Part shown: positions 7,968 to 16,941 of the stretch, piece after piece | Layout of the letters: every line of letters begins with the position of its first letter | How positions within the stretch are numbered: the stretch's first letter is position 1 | Source: Sulfolobales archaeon | GTDB lineage: Archaea; Thermoproteota; Thermoprotei_A; Sulfolobales; AG1 | DNA length: 64,000 nucleotides | Assembly (NCBI GenBank): GCA_038881635.1 | Contig: JAVZPJ010000004.1 | Coordinates: forward strand, 31,824-95,823 | Reading direction: 5' to 3' | The notes under the pieces: generated by a model | The model's database searches: none | Told to the model about the DNA's origin: nothing | Seen by the model: the letters and a program-made list of their open reading frames with translations, nothing else | Position numbers and translations under genes: made by a program

Positions 7968-9008
7968 ATGATCAGCGAGATCCACGAGCAGCCTGCGGTT
8001 GCTCATAGAGTGATATCTTCTGATGAGTGGATCTATAAGAGAGCGTCGGAGATGATCCTTGAAAGTGACAAGATTATTATAACAGGATCAGGTTCCTCAT
8101 ATCATGCAGGATTATTCCTTGACATGGCTCTCAAGAGAATTTCTCTGAACAGCTACCCGGTGGTTAGTAGCGAGCATGAGAGTATTATAGAGCATGTAGG
8201 AGAAGAGAGTGTGATAATAGCTATAAGTCAGAGTGGTTTCACCAAAGATACTCTTGAAGCTGTGAAGAAATTCAAAGAGAAAGGTGGTAGGATTATTGCT
8301 GTGACTAATGCTATTGAAAGCCCTCTATCCAAATCATCGGATCATGTGATATACGTTGAAGCGGGACGTGAGGAGGCTGTGACAGCTACTAAAAGCTTTA
8401 CAGGTCAGGTGGTTTCTCTCATGAGAGTATATAGCATATTGCTACATCAGCTGGGCAGAGATGATGAAAGCTTCGATGAAGAGCTTCGAAAACTTCCATC
8501 ACTTCTCAGAGAGCACATTAACAAAGCTGAGATTCAAGTGAGAGAGATAGTAGATCTGATCTATAGGAGAGAGAACGCGTATATACTTGGCAGAGGATTT
8601 AACTATGTTGCAGCATTAGAATCAGCTCTAAAGATCAAGGAAACATGTGGAGTACACGCGGAAGCGCTTCCTATGGCAGAGGTTAGGCATGGTCCTAAAT
8701 CTGCTATTAACGAGAGCTATATAGTCAGCGCGATGATAGGGTTGAAAGATGATATAGAGATACTCGGAAGAATAATTGAAGAGATAAGAGACAGCGGCTC
8801 TCACGTAATAATTGTATCACCTGAGCGGTATCTAGATCTTCTGCCTAGAGACGGATGGATTTCTCATATAACTCGTGTAGATACAAATTCGGAGATCATA
8901 GGAGCTCTGATGAATATCGTGGTATTCCAGTTATTCTCATACTACATAGCCGTATCAAGACTTCTAGATCCCGACTACCCACGCAGACTTGGTAAGATTG
9001 TATTCTAG
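7968..9008 (+). CDS. SIS-domain protein, GlmS-type isomerase without glutaminase domain
   Basis: The product from ATG 7968 is 346 residues and begins MISEIHEQP, the sequence found at the start of the isomerase half of glucosamine-6-phosphate synthase. Two SIS domains follow (ITGSGSSYHAG, ISQSGFTKDT, TATKSFTGQV, LGRGFNYVAALESALKIKE, ALPMAEVRHGPK). There is no N-terminal glutaminase, so it probably isomerises or deaminates a sugar phosphate rather than using glutamine. An upstream in-frame extension (GTG 7932, ATG 7857) would run into the divergent FAH gene and is not conserved-looking. A TATA-like tattatatta lies around 7919-7928, about 40 bases before 7968. Confidence 0.85.
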   Translation: MISEIHEQPAVAHRVISSDEWIYKRASEMILESDKIIITGSGSSYHAGLFLDMALKRISLNSYPVVSSEHESIIEHVGEESVIIAISQSGFTKDTLEAVKKFKEKGGRIIAVTNAIESPLSKSSDHVIYVEAGREEAVTATKSFTGQVVSLMRVYSILLHQLGRDDESFDEELRKLPSLLREHINKAEIQVREIVDLIYRRENAYILGRGFNYVAALESALKIKETCGVHAEALPMAEVRHGPKSAINESYIVSAMIGLKDDIEILGRIIEEIRDSGSHVIIVSPERYLDLLPRDGWISHITRVDTNSEIIGALMNIVVFQLFSYYIAVSRLLDPDYPRRLGKIVF

Positions 9009-9050
9009 ATCCTGGGAAAACCTTAATAAGGTAAAATATTTTCGAGGTCT

Positions 9051-11063
9051 CTACTGTTTTCTCATAGAATCCTTTAAGAGAAGTACCAGATCTACTACTT
9101 TGAGATCATATTCTTGAGATTCAGCTCTTAACATCATATTGCACATAGGGCATGCTGTCACAAGAACCTTAGCACCTGTCTTATGAGCTTCCTCAGCTCT
9201 TAATCTACTGATTCTAACACCTCTCTTAACTTCGAAGAATAAATGTCCTCCACCACCTCCACAGCAGAAGCTTCTCTCTCTGCTTCTAGGCATTTCAACA
9301 AGCTCCAGACCTCTAATACTCTTGATAACACTACGAGGCTGGTCGTAGACCTCATTCCATCTACCTAGATAACATGGATCGTGGTATGTCACTTTAACAC
9401 CTTCAAGAGCTCCAGGTTTTATTACTTGTTTTTCTATGAGTTCCGCGAGAACCTGGCTGTGATGCACAACCTCCGCATTGATCTTGAATCCTATTGAAGG
9501 ATAGTCTCTCTTAAATACTGTGAAGCCGTGCGGGCATGATAGAAGGAGCTTCTTAAATCTGTATCTAGATAGCTTCTCATAATTACTCTTGGCAATCTCT
9601 CTAAATGTAAGTTCATCTCCGATTCTTCTCACAGGCTCTCCACAACATATCTCATCCTTTAGAACACCTATCCTCAGTCCACTACTTCTGAGTATTTCTA
9701 GGAGGTTTTCTGCAACCATTCTAAGAGCCTGATCATAGCTTGTGTTACAACCTATCCAGTAGAGCATGTCATACTCAACTCCTTCTTCAGCGATCTCTAC
9801 AAGCCCTTTAGAAGCTAACTGGCTTATCCACTCTTCTCTGTCCACAGGATTATATCCATATGGATTACCGCTTCTCATCACATTATATGAGACGCTCAGA
9901 AGCTCATTTGGAGTGTCCTGTCCTGTTGAGAACAATCCCCTCCTCACATCTGCTATGGTCTCAACCTGGTTTATGAGAACAGGGCATGATGTAATACAAG
10001 CACCACATGTCACACAAGACCATATAGCTTCGCTATCTATCATCATAGGCACCACCTCACTATCCCACTTACCCTCTTCCATACCCTTTCTCATGTTCAT
10101 CATGATTCTCATAGGAGAGAGCACCTTACCACTCTCCGCAGCCGGGCATGAGTTATGACATCTAGCGCATTCTGTGCACGCCAGGTAGTTAAGTCTCTGA
10201 AGCCAGCTTGCTTCTTCTAGCTTCCTCATGCCTACATAGCCTTTCTCTTCTATGATCTTGTCGATATTCTCTACAGGTTTGAAGGTGGCTTCCGGAGCTG
10301 GCTTCTCTCTCGAATAGTATATGTTCAGTGCTGAAAACACTATGTGTGATAGTTTTGTAAAAGGTAGAATTGATATTGTTATTAGAGATATTGTGAGATG
10401 AAAGATCCAGACTCCCCTGTATATAAGTTCTACAGTCCAAGAGTCTAATCCGGAGAATATTAGAGAGAATACAAATCCCATGGGATTGAATACAGGAGAT
10501 AGAGAAGATCTGCAGACTTTATATGCGATCCCATCTAGTATAAAGCCTGTGGTAAGTATCACGAGCAGTACTAGGAGTATGGCTATATCCTCAGACGTAT
10601 TAGGAAGATTCCTTGTAATACCGGTAAAACGTCTATAGAGTGCTATAATTACTCCGGCAACAGCTATCAAACCTCCTAGATCAAATAAGAGCTTCCCCAC
10701 ATAGTATGGGTACCCGAATAGAATATGTTCTCCGACATACTCACTGTAGTAGAAATCTAGAGCTCTAACCAGGGTAGCTATGAAGAGTATTAGGAATCCA
10801 TAGAATATCCCCCCATGCATGATCCCTGGAAGAGATTCTCTAAGTACTCTCCTCTGAAGAATAGCATACCTGAGAAATCTAGAAATGCTGCCAAGATCTA
10901 TTTTGATAAAAGTCTTCAGAGGATAACCCTTGAAATAGCTATTGTATATATATAGAAATCCAGCTATGAGAATTACTAGAGATAGAAAGAGTTCTGTATA
11001 TACTAAAGGCTTTAGATCTTCTGTGAATAAATAGTGTGGAAAAGTCTGAGAAGAGCAACTCAC
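9051..11063 (-). CDS. Membrane-bound FeS oxidoreductase of the ETF:quinone oxidoreductase (EMO)/HdrD-like type
   Basis: A 670-residue fusion. Residues 20-250 form about six membrane segments of a NarI/HdrE-like cytochrome b domain with candidate haem histidines (His83, His223, His240). Two [4Fe4S] motifs follow (Cys296-299-302-306 and Cys350-353-356-360). Two CCG domains come last (Cys439, 473-474, 510; Cys564, 600-601, 638, 641). This architecture matches membrane EtfAB:quinone oxidoreductases. The window also encodes EtfAB and a beta-oxidation fusion enzyme, so electron transfer from acyl-CoA dehydrogenases to quinone is the likely role. The start is probably GTG 11063, with a TATA-like ctataaata about 35 bases upstream. 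It is a single gene with no adjacent partner. Confidence 0.8.
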   Translation of the reverse strand: MSCSSQTFPHYLFTEDLKPLVYTELFLSLVILIAGFLYIYNSYFKGYPLKTFIKIDLGSISRFLRYAILQRRVLRESLPGIMHGGIFYGFLILFIATLVRALDFYYSEYVGEHILFGYPYYVGKLLFDLGGLIAVAGVIIALYRRFTGITRNLPNTSEDIAILLVLLVILTTGFILDGIAYKVCRSSLSPVFNPMGFVFSLIFSGLDSWTVELIYRGVWIFHLTISLITISILPFTKLSHIVFSALNIYYSREKPAPEATFKPVENIDKIIEEKGYVGMRKLEEASWLQRLNYLACTECARCHNSCPAAESGKVLSPMRIMMNMRKGMEEGKWDSEVVPMMIDSEAIWSCVTCGACITSCPVLINQVETIADVRRGLFSTGQDTPNELLSVSYNVMRSGNPYGYNPVDREEWISQLASKGLVEIAEEGVEYDMLYWIGCNTSYDQALRMVAENLLEILRSSGLRIGVLKDEICCGEPVRRIGDELTFREIAKSNYEKLSRYRFKKLLLSCPHGFTVFKRDYPSIGFKINAEVVHHSQVLAELIEKQVIKPGALEGVKVTYHDPCYLGRWNEVYDQPRSVIKSIRGLELVEMPRSRERSFCCGGGGGHLFFEVKRGVRISRLRAEEAHKTGAKVLVTACPMCNMMLRAESQEYDLKVVDLVLLLKDSMRKQ

Positions 11064-11173
11064 GAATACAACACCTACTATAACTTCTAATCAGAATATT
11101 TATAGATTCTATATCTCTTCTAGTAATAGCTTAAATCCTGCATCTTACTCTACTTCTAGGGATCAAAAAGATT

Positions 11174-11509
11174 TTAAATATTAGCGATCTCTCTAATCTT
11201 ATATAATTTTATTCTCTCTGTTAACCCGCCAATGCAATAGGATCTCTCTCCTCCCCTCTTTAACATGCCCATGCTACAAAACCTTCTTAGAATACACTCG
11301 CTACATGTGGTTTTCAGATCTTGTTGTGAGATCTCTTCTATATAGCCTTTATCTATTAGAATAGATATAAGTATTCTAGTTCTAATAGGATCTCTTCCAG
11401 AGATCCTATAGATCTCATTAATGTTAAGAGTTCTATCTCCTCTCAGATTATCTCTGATCCTTCTAAGAAGCTCCAGAGCCTCCTGTAGAAGATAAGATTC
11501 CTCTCTCAA
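11174..11509 (-). CDS. FeoC-like winged-helix protein with cysteine cluster
   Basis: A 111-residue protein when started at TTG 11509, which overlaps the feoB stop as TTGA. A longer in-frame reading to 11599 would lie inside feoB and is unlikely. The N-terminal part reads as a winged helix (NINEIYRISGRDPIRTRILISILIDKGYI). It is followed by CxxCxxxxxC plus a further Cys (TTCSECILRRFC, SYCIGG). FeoC-type proteins are small winged-helix, FeS-binding regulators of the FeoB iron transporter. Position and Cys pattern support this; sequence similarity alone would not. Confidence 0.6.
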   Translation of the reverse strand: MREESYLLQEALELLRRIRDNLRGDRTLNINEIYRISGRDPIRTRILISILIDKGYIEEISQQDLKTTCSECILRRFCSMGMLKRGGERSYCIGGLTERIKLYKIREIANI

Positions 11510-13689
11510 GCAGAGCTCACCAACTCTAGCAAGAGAAATACAGATAAGGATACAATGAAAGCTATTATCATCATATAAGCTATAGAGAATAAAGTCCATT
11601 TAATACTTCTAGTCTCTTGATATATCATTGATAGTGTAGCCATGCATGGTACATAGAGCATCATGAATACCAGCATAGAGATCATTTGTAGAGTTGTAAG
11701 ACCTAGATGTGAAACAGCCTCCACAGGATCTTCATATCCCATGAGTATTGCTAGACTGCTTACAAGTCCTTCCTTAGCTACGAAACCTTGGATCAGTGTG
11801 AAACCTATTATAGGTCCTACACTAGAGTTAATACCGTAGATGCTTAGAAGAGGCTGTATAATAGATCCTATCGAGAAAGCATAGCTTTCAGAAAACTCGC
11901 TAGCAAGTCCTTGAGGTCCGAAACTGCTTAGAAACCATATGAATATGCTTAGTAGAAATATTATGAACCCTGCTTTAACAATAAACTCTCTAGTATAACT
12001 CCAGCTGATCCATCCTACAACTCTCAGATAAGGTCTGTGAAGTGGTGGTAGCTCTATAACTAGTTCGGGTGAATATGATTCTCTTACAATTGTTCTGCTC
12101 AGTATATATCCTGAGAGTAGTGTAAGCCCTACACCTATCACGTATAGTAGTAGGAGGAGTAGAGCCTGTTCAAATGGCTTTCCAGGAAATATAGCTTGAG
12201 AGAATATTATGGCTACTATAAGTCTGGCCTGGCATGGTATGAATGGTATTGAAAGTATTTGGACAATCCTCTCTCTAGAATCCATAGCAGTTCTAGAGAG
12301 CATGACACCAGGAACATTGCATCCGAGACTTACTATCAGAGGATACACAAATCTTCCTGAGAAGCCTAGTCTTGAAAACCCTCTATGAAGTCCTAGAGCT
12401 ATTCTAGTCGCTACACCACTGTCCTCAAGCATTGCAAAGCCAATGCTAACTAGAAATATAACTGGTATAAAGCTTAGCACAGCACCGACGCCAGGTATCA
12501 CACCATCTGCTAGTAGTGATACGAGAGGCTTGGGAAGGAATGCGAGGTTCTCTTTTATAGATTCTGATATCGAAGAGAATAGAAGAGACATTAAACCTGT
12601 TATACTATAGCTTTCTATTATCGACGCTACTTCTTCTAATCCCAATGCTGATAATATGATAGTGAGAGGGAATCCTGTGTTTATAGTGAATACTACTAGG
12701 AATAAGGTTAGCAGGAATCCTACTAGTAGGAGAAGACCTCCTCCAGGTTTTTCTATCATACGATCTATAAAGCTTCTTTTATAGATCTCTTGAGATATAT
12801 ATTCTTTCAGAGGAGAGTCTCTAACTATCCTCTCTATGAAGCTGTATCTAGAGTTTATAATCCTAAGATCTAGATCTTGATCTACCTCTCTTCTAGCTCT
12901 CTCTCTAATCTCTCTAATCTTCTTTAAAATCTCTTCTCCGAAGAATTCTCTAATATAATCTTCTACTTCCGGGTCTTCTGCGAGAAAACCTATGGCTAGA
13001 CCTCTCAAATTAATTCTACAATCTCTCCTCTCTCTTGATTCCTTAGAATCCTCTAACACTCTCTCTATATCCTCTATATATCTGTTCAGCTCTCCATAAT
13101 CTATGTAGAAAGATTTTGAATTCTCACATGAGATCTTACCCATCTCGCTAATCTCTTTGAGAAGTGTTTCTACTCCTATCTTCTTCAACGCTGATATACC
13201 TACTACAGGAACTCCTATCTTCTCTCTCAGGTATTCTACAAAACTTCTCGAAAGATCCTCCGGAAACAGATCTATCTTGTTAATAGCTATAATAGTTCTA
13301 GAAGTCATTTCAGCAATTACTATAGATACATATAGAGATCTTTCTAGAGAAGTAAGATCGCCTACCGAGATAATTACATTATATCCTCCTCTTAGAAGGT
13401 ATCTTCTAGAGATCTTCTCCTCAATAGAGTAAGCCTTATACCCTGAGATACCCGGAAGATCCACAAATATATAATGAGCACCATCATAAGACACATCGCC
13501 ACGCTTCATCTCGACAGTTGTACCAGGCCAGTTAGAAACCTTTGAAGAACCTCCCGTAAGTATGTTAAATAGTGTTGACTTCCCAACATTTGCAGATCCT
13601 ACAACCCCCACCTCGATATAAGGCTCTGTAGAAGTGCTAGTGATGGTATTAGAAGCTTTATATCGATTCATATAGTCTCTGCCAATCAA
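11506..13689 (-). CDS. feoB: Ferrous iron transport protein B (FeoB)
   Basis: A 727-residue membrane GTPase. The N-terminal G domain has the P-loop GSANVGKS, DLPGISGYKAYS (G3) and NKIDLFPEDL (G4). A helical spacer follows, then the FeoB gate domains with GLHRGFSRLGFSGRFVYPLI, LGCNVPGVM and IPFIPCQARL, the conserved Cys-containing motifs of the Fe2+ path. It takes up Fe(II). The annotated TTG 13689 or the internal ATG 13671 may be the start; TATA-like elements at 13691-13698 and 13708-13716 fit either. It is operonic with feoA upstream and the FeoC-like gene downstream. Confidence 0.95.
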   Translation of the reverse strand: MIGRDYMNRYKASNTITSTSTEPYIEVGVVGSANVGKSTLFNILTGGSSKVSNWPGTTVEMKRGDVSYDGAHYIFVDLPGISGYKAYSIEEKISRRYLLRGGYNVIISVGDLTSLERSLYVSIVIAEMTSRTIIAINKIDLFPEDLSRSFVEYLREKIGVPVVGISALKKIGVETLLKEISEMGKISCENSKSFYIDYGELNRYIEDIERVLEDSKESRERRDCRINLRGLAIGFLAEDPEVEDYIREFFGEEILKKIREIRERARREVDQDLDLRIINSRYSFIERIVRDSPLKEYISQEIYKRSFIDRMIEKPGGGLLLLVGFLLTLFLVVFTINTGFPLTIILSALGLEEVASIIESYSITGLMSLLFSSISESIKENLAFLPKPLVSLLADGVIPGVGAVLSFIPVIFLVSIGFAMLEDSGVATRIALGLHRGFSRLGFSGRFVYPLIVSLGCNVPGVMLSRTAMDSRERIVQILSIPFIPCQARLIVAIIFSQAIFPGKPFEQALLLLLLYVIGVGLTLLSGYILSRTIVRESYSPELVIELPPLHRPYLRVVGWISWSYTREFIVKAGFIIFLLSIFIWFLSSFGPQGLASEFSESYAFSIGSIIQPLLSIYGINSSVGPIIGFTLIQGFVAKEGLVSSLAILMGYEDPVEAVSHLGLTTLQMISMLVFMMLYVPCMATLSMIYQETRSIKWTLFSIAYMMIIAFIVSLSVFLLLELVSSA

Positions 13690-13780
13690 TAATATAAGGC
13701 TCTCCTGCTTATATGTTTTAGGAATGCCTAAAATACATTCTATTTAGCATATTATAGTGATATTATGTATCAAAAGAACT

Positions 13781-14026
13781 CTAGTTTTTTCTCATAGAGC
13801 ATTCCACATATATCTTTCTTGCAATACCTCTACTCAGAGCTACCGTGACACCTCTTACAAGAACTATGACATGACCTCTAGAGCTTCTCAAAATCCTAAC
13901 CTCTGTACCTGGTAGAAGACCTATCTCTAGTAATCTATCCCTAAGACCTCTACCCGCAATAATACTACGAATCCTACAAGTAACTCCAGATCCTATCTCA
14001 TCTAGAGATAGTATTCTCTCATTCAA
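13781..14026 (-). CDS. feoA: FeoA-domain protein
   Basis: An 81-residue SH3-like FeoA protein (LRDRLLEIGLLPGTEVRIL, then RGHVIVLVRGVTVALSRGIARKIYVE). FeoA stabilises or regulates FeoB at the cytoplasmic side. It is the first gene of the feoA-feoB-feoC-like operon, 91 bases before feoB. The shared intergenic region with ridA contains one A+T-rich TATA element usable in both directions. Confidence 0.92.
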   Translation of the reverse strand: MNERILSLDEIGSGVTCRIRSIIAGRGLRDRLLEIGLLPGTEVRILRSSRGHVIVLVRGVTVALSRGIARKIYVECSMRKN

Positions 14027-14054
14027 TCTAATCCAATTGGATATTTTATGCTTT

Positions 14055-14066
14055 GAAATATAATAG
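14055..14066. promoter_or_regulatory. TATA element shared by feoA and ridA
   Basis: The sequence gaaatataatag lies between the divergent genes. Its centre is about 22 bases before ATG 14082 of ridA, supporting that ATG and a leaderless transcript. It is about 33 bases before the feoA ATG (14026) on the other strand, giving a short leader. This is a pattern call without experimental support. Confidence 0.45.
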
Positions 14067-14081
14067 GCTGTGGTGTCATCT

Positions 14082-14462
14082 ATGAGAAGAGAGATTAAAA
14101 GTCTTAAAGCTCCAAAACCTGTAGGACCTTATTCACAGGCTATTGCCGCGGGCGGTTTTCTATTTATATCAGGTCAGATACCTCTAGATCCTGAAAGTGG
14201 AGAGATAATTCGAGAACCTTTCTCAAGAGCTGTAGAGATAGTGATGGTGAACATAGGCGAGATACTTAAAGCTGCCGGAGCTTCCTATGATAATATTGTG
14301 AGAGTAGTAGTCTATCTAAGAGATCTAAGTAAGTTTAACGAATTTAATGAGATCTATAAGAAGTTCTTCAGAGAGCCTTATCCCTCACGAACAGTAGTTG
14401 AGGTTAGAAATCTGCCGAGAGACTCTCCTATAGAGATTGAAGCTATAGCATTTCTAGGATAA
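14082..14462 (+). CDS. ridA: RidA family enamine/imine deaminase
   Basis: From ATG 14082 the protein is 126 residues, the usual RidA length; upstream GTG codons (14070, 14073) lie too near the TATA element. Signatures are KAPKPVGPYSQAI, FLFISGQIPLDPE, the catalytic Arg in VVVYLRDLSKF/PSRTVVEV, and SPIEIEAIAFLG. RidA hydrolyses reactive 2-aminoacrylate-type intermediates in the cytosol. Confidence 0.93.
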   Translation: MRREIKSLKAPKPVGPYSQAIAAGGFLFISGQIPLDPESGEIIREPFSRAVEIVMVNIGEILKAAGASYDNIVRVVVYLRDLSKFNEFNEIYKKFFREPYPSRTVVEVRNLPRDSPIEIEAIAFLG

Positions 14463-14600
14463 TGCTAGTCTAGATCTTCTCATAATTCTCTCTTTAAAAT
14501 CTTCTAAACCTAGAGAGTTCCTAGCACAAGAGATTCTATTGTAAAGATCAGGATTAGCAGATAAGATGAAAGTCTTTAAACCAAGAAAATCTCTGAGATC
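14454..14600 (-). other. Open 48-codon frame without a start codon, downstream of the phoU-like gene
   Basis: The 183-base gap between ridA and the AbrB-PhoU gene contains, on the minus strand, an uninterrupted frame whose translation looks protein-like: FLGLKTFILSANPDLYNRIS followed by CARNSLGLEDFKERIMRRSR. It has no ATG, GTG or TTG near its start, and its last bases overlap the end of ridA. It may be the tail of a lost gene. I do not recognise a family. Confidence 0.22.
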
Positions 14601-14645
14601 TCATAGAAAGATACTTTGAAGACTAGGATCTTTGGAGTATGAAAA

Positions 14646-15641
14646 TTATGAGGAAAGTTTCTGTGAATCTCCTTTAGAAAGCATAGAGATCTTCTCTCTC
14701 GCATAGGAACTTGCCGTAAGCTCTCCTATTTCTGCTGATATAGCTATTATGTTAAGAGCTTCATGAAGAACTCCTGAAAGCTCGTTGGAGCATGTTGTTC
14801 TTATAACACTCTCTATAAGATTATCCATGGTTCTAGCTCTATTGCTTAGGAGATTTAATGCTGTGGTTATATCTTTCGAGATATAAGCCTCCAGGCTTTT
14901 CTCGTAGTATTCTCTAGCGATTCTAAAGATCTCGGAAGCTGTTTTAACACATCTCTCGTCTAATTTGATTCTCTGCATAAACCTGGCTGTTCTATCTAGC
15001 GAATCTCCAACATGTTCTAGAGATTTTATCAGTACTATAAGATCTCCTGCTTCAGCGATAGACATGCCGGGAGATTTCTTGATAAGTCTTATACCCATGA
15101 AATGAAGTCTATCCAGATCATCATCTAAAGCAAAAAGCTGGTCTAGGTGTGATAGATCTCCTGTGCTGAGATACTTATCAAGAAGATCGAACATCATTAG
15201 AGAGCTACTCGACAGAGTTTTTATTATAGCCATGAGACTCATAACATTCTCATCAACCGTGATCCTGAACTCAGATCTCTCACCGCTTTCAAATAATACT
15301 ATCCCTGGTAGTTTTGTGAAGACATCATTGAAAGCTTTTCTAATAGCTATTCTATCTCCCGACACTACGATCCTGTCAAGTCCTTCGAGATATGAGGCTA
15401 TCAATATTCTTGAGAAAGCTTCAGGACTTGAAAACTCTCTGGTGTCTAGAGGGATTTCGCTTACCGAAGTTTCTTTCTCCTCCATGGGAGAGACAATTAT
15501 ACTTCTTCCGGATATGCTAACTCTAACAAGAGAGCCGAGATCTGCTCCTATAGAATTTAACCACTCTCTAGGAATCGTAATTCCTGTACTCTTCTCTCCA
15601 ATTCTGATAATTCTTCTCATAATAACACTACCTTCGCTCAT
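14646..15641 (-). CDS. AbrB/SpoVT DNA-binding plus PhoU domain regulator
   Basis: A 331-residue protein from ATG 15641 (a GGTGA element lies 5-7 bases upstream; another in-frame start is one codon earlier). The N-terminal 45 residues form a swapped-hairpin AbrB domain (RRIIRIGEKSTGITIPREWLN). The rest is helical with two PhoU-like units (DLIVLIKSLEHVGDSLDRTARFM; EIGELTASSYAREK). Archaeal AbrB-PhoU proteins are linked to phosphate homeostasis. No phosphate transporter is adjacent. A TATA-like tttttaaa lies around 15677-15684. Confidence 0.8.
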   Translation of the reverse strand: MSEGSVIMRRIIRIGEKSTGITIPREWLNSIGADLGSLVRVSISGRSIIVSPMEEKETSVSEIPLDTREFSSPEAFSRILIASYLEGLDRIVVSGDRIAIRKAFNDVFTKLPGIVLFESGERSEFRITVDENVMSLMAIIKTLSSSSLMMFDLLDKYLSTGDLSHLDQLFALDDDLDRLHFMGIRLIKKSPGMSIAEAGDLIVLIKSLEHVGDSLDRTARFMQRIKLDERCVKTASEIFRIAREYYEKSLEAYISKDITTALNLLSNRARTMDNLIESVIRTTCSNELSGVLHEALNIIAISAEIGELTASSYAREKISMLSKGDSQKLSS

Positions 15642-15660
15642 CAAGTCACCCTGATTAATA

Positions 15661-15873
15661 TTAGGTATTCATAGGTTTAAAAATATAATGAGATCTGATT
15701 AAATCAATAAACGTGTTAACACAGGTGTAATCAGGTTCTATAAGTATCTGATCCAAGATTCTCGCACTCTCTAGATTCAATCTTACAACAAGTGTTCTGA
15801 GAATACCGTCGACGTTTATAATGAGATGAAAATATGTTAATCTACTAGAATATCTTCTCCTGTCATTATGTAT
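15661..15873 (-). other. Open 70-codon frame downstream of the inositol-phosphate synthase gene
   Basis: A stop-free minus-strand frame begins inside the end of the upstream synthase gene and fills most of the 15642-15836 gap. Its translation looks coding: INVDGILRTLVVRLNLESAR, then ILDQILIEPDYTCVNTFIDL. The only usual start is TTG 15780, giving 39 residues; the more protein-like upstream part has no ATG, GTG or TTG. It may be a small gene using an unusual start, or a gene fragment. A distant resemblance to KEOPS Pcc1-type proteins is conceivable but not claimed. Confidence 0.28.
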
Positions 15874-16934
15874 CTAATAAACCAGAGATATGCTGTCTCA
15901 TCATCAGGAGCCTGGCGTGGAGGATGTTTAAATAGAAATGAGCTCGGTCCTGCTATAACTCCTCCATGTCCTCTATCTAGAGCTAGCTTAGCGATTCTTA
16001 TAGCATCTACTAGAACTGCTGAAGCCATTGATTTATCGTCTACTGTGAGCTTCGCCTCTAGATATACAGGCAGATCTCCAAAGGATCTTCCTTTGATATA
16101 TATGTATGCTATCTTCGTATTCCCGAGAAACTCTATATAATCACTAGGGCCGATCCTGATCTTCTTGCTCTCCTCAAGATCTCTTCCGTATGGCAGTATA
16201 GATGTAACAGCTTCAGTCTTACTTATTCTCTTAGAGTACAGTCTTTCCTCAACCATCATATTGAGGAAATCCGTGTTACCTCCTACATTAACTTGATAAC
16301 TCTCATCAATTCTAACTCCTCTCATATGAAATAATCTCACAAGTGTTCTATGAAGTATGGTAGCTCCGATCTGACCTTTAACATCGTCTCCTAAAAGAGG
16401 TAGCATAGCTTCTTTAAACATCTTCTGCCATCTACCTTCTGGATCGCTGGCAATGAAAACTGGGATAGCATTAACAAAAGCAACACCGGCTTTAAGACAG
16501 GCCTCTGCATAAAATCTCGAAGCTTTCTCAGCACCTACAGGCAGGAGATTCACGGCAATCTCAGCACCGCTATCCCTTAGAACTTTCACCACATCTTCCA
16601 TCTCTACATGTTTTCCATGAGGTTTGAAAACATCTCTCATATGCGGTGCTACACCGTCTAGAACAGGACCTGGAGAAACCTTAACACCTAATCTGTCTAA
16701 CTCTACGATCTTTGGGAAAATATTAGGAGGTTCTAATATAGCTTCGGAAAGATCTTTACCTATCTTGTTCTCAGACACATCGAATGCAGCTACAAAATCT
16801 ATATCTGTAATAGTGTATCTTCCGATATACTCGCTCATCAGACCATTAATCCTACCCTCTCTCCTAGCCTTATGAACAAATTGTATGAGGGCAGACGCTA
16901 TGTTTCCTACTCCTATTAAAGCAGTCCTGATCAT
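15837..16934 (-). CDS. ino1: Myo-inositol-1-phosphate synthase (archaeal type)
   Basis: A 365-residue enzyme from ATG 16934, which sits 7 bases after the upstream stop and puts the Rossmann strand [18 protein letters not shown] at the N-terminus. The longer frame to 16973 would overlap the upstream gene by 32 bases. Family signatures: [37 protein letters not shown], the catalytic-domain Lys/Asp region [20 protein letters not shown], and [12 protein letters not shown]. It converts glucose-6-phosphate to inositol-1-phosphate with internal NAD redox cycling. The product feeds archaeal inositol phospholipids and di-inositol-phosphate solutes. Confidence 0.9.
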   Translation of the reverse strand: MIRTALIGVGNIASALIQFVHKARREGRINGLMSEYIGRYTITDIDFVAAFDVSENKIGKDLSEAILEPPNIFPKIVELDRLGVKVSPGPVLDGVAPHMRDVFKPHGKHVEMEDVVKVLRDSGAEIAVNLLPVGAEKASRFYAEACLKAGVAFVNAIPVFIASDPEGRWQKMFKEAMLPLLGDDVKGQIGATILHRTLVRLFHMRGVRIDESYQVNVGGNTDFLNMMVEERLYSKRISKTEAVTSILPYGRDLEESKKIRIGPSDYIEFLGNTKIAYIYIKGRSFGDLPVYLEAKLTVDDKSMASAVLVDAIRIAKLALDRGHGGVIAGPSSFLFKHPPRQAPDDETAYLWFIRYIMTGEDILVD

Positions 16935-16941
16935 CCTACCC

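Noticed and set aside
11510-11599. N-terminal extension of the FeoC-like protein into feoB
   Set aside because: It lies wholly inside the feoB coding region; the TTGA junction at 11509 is the natural start.
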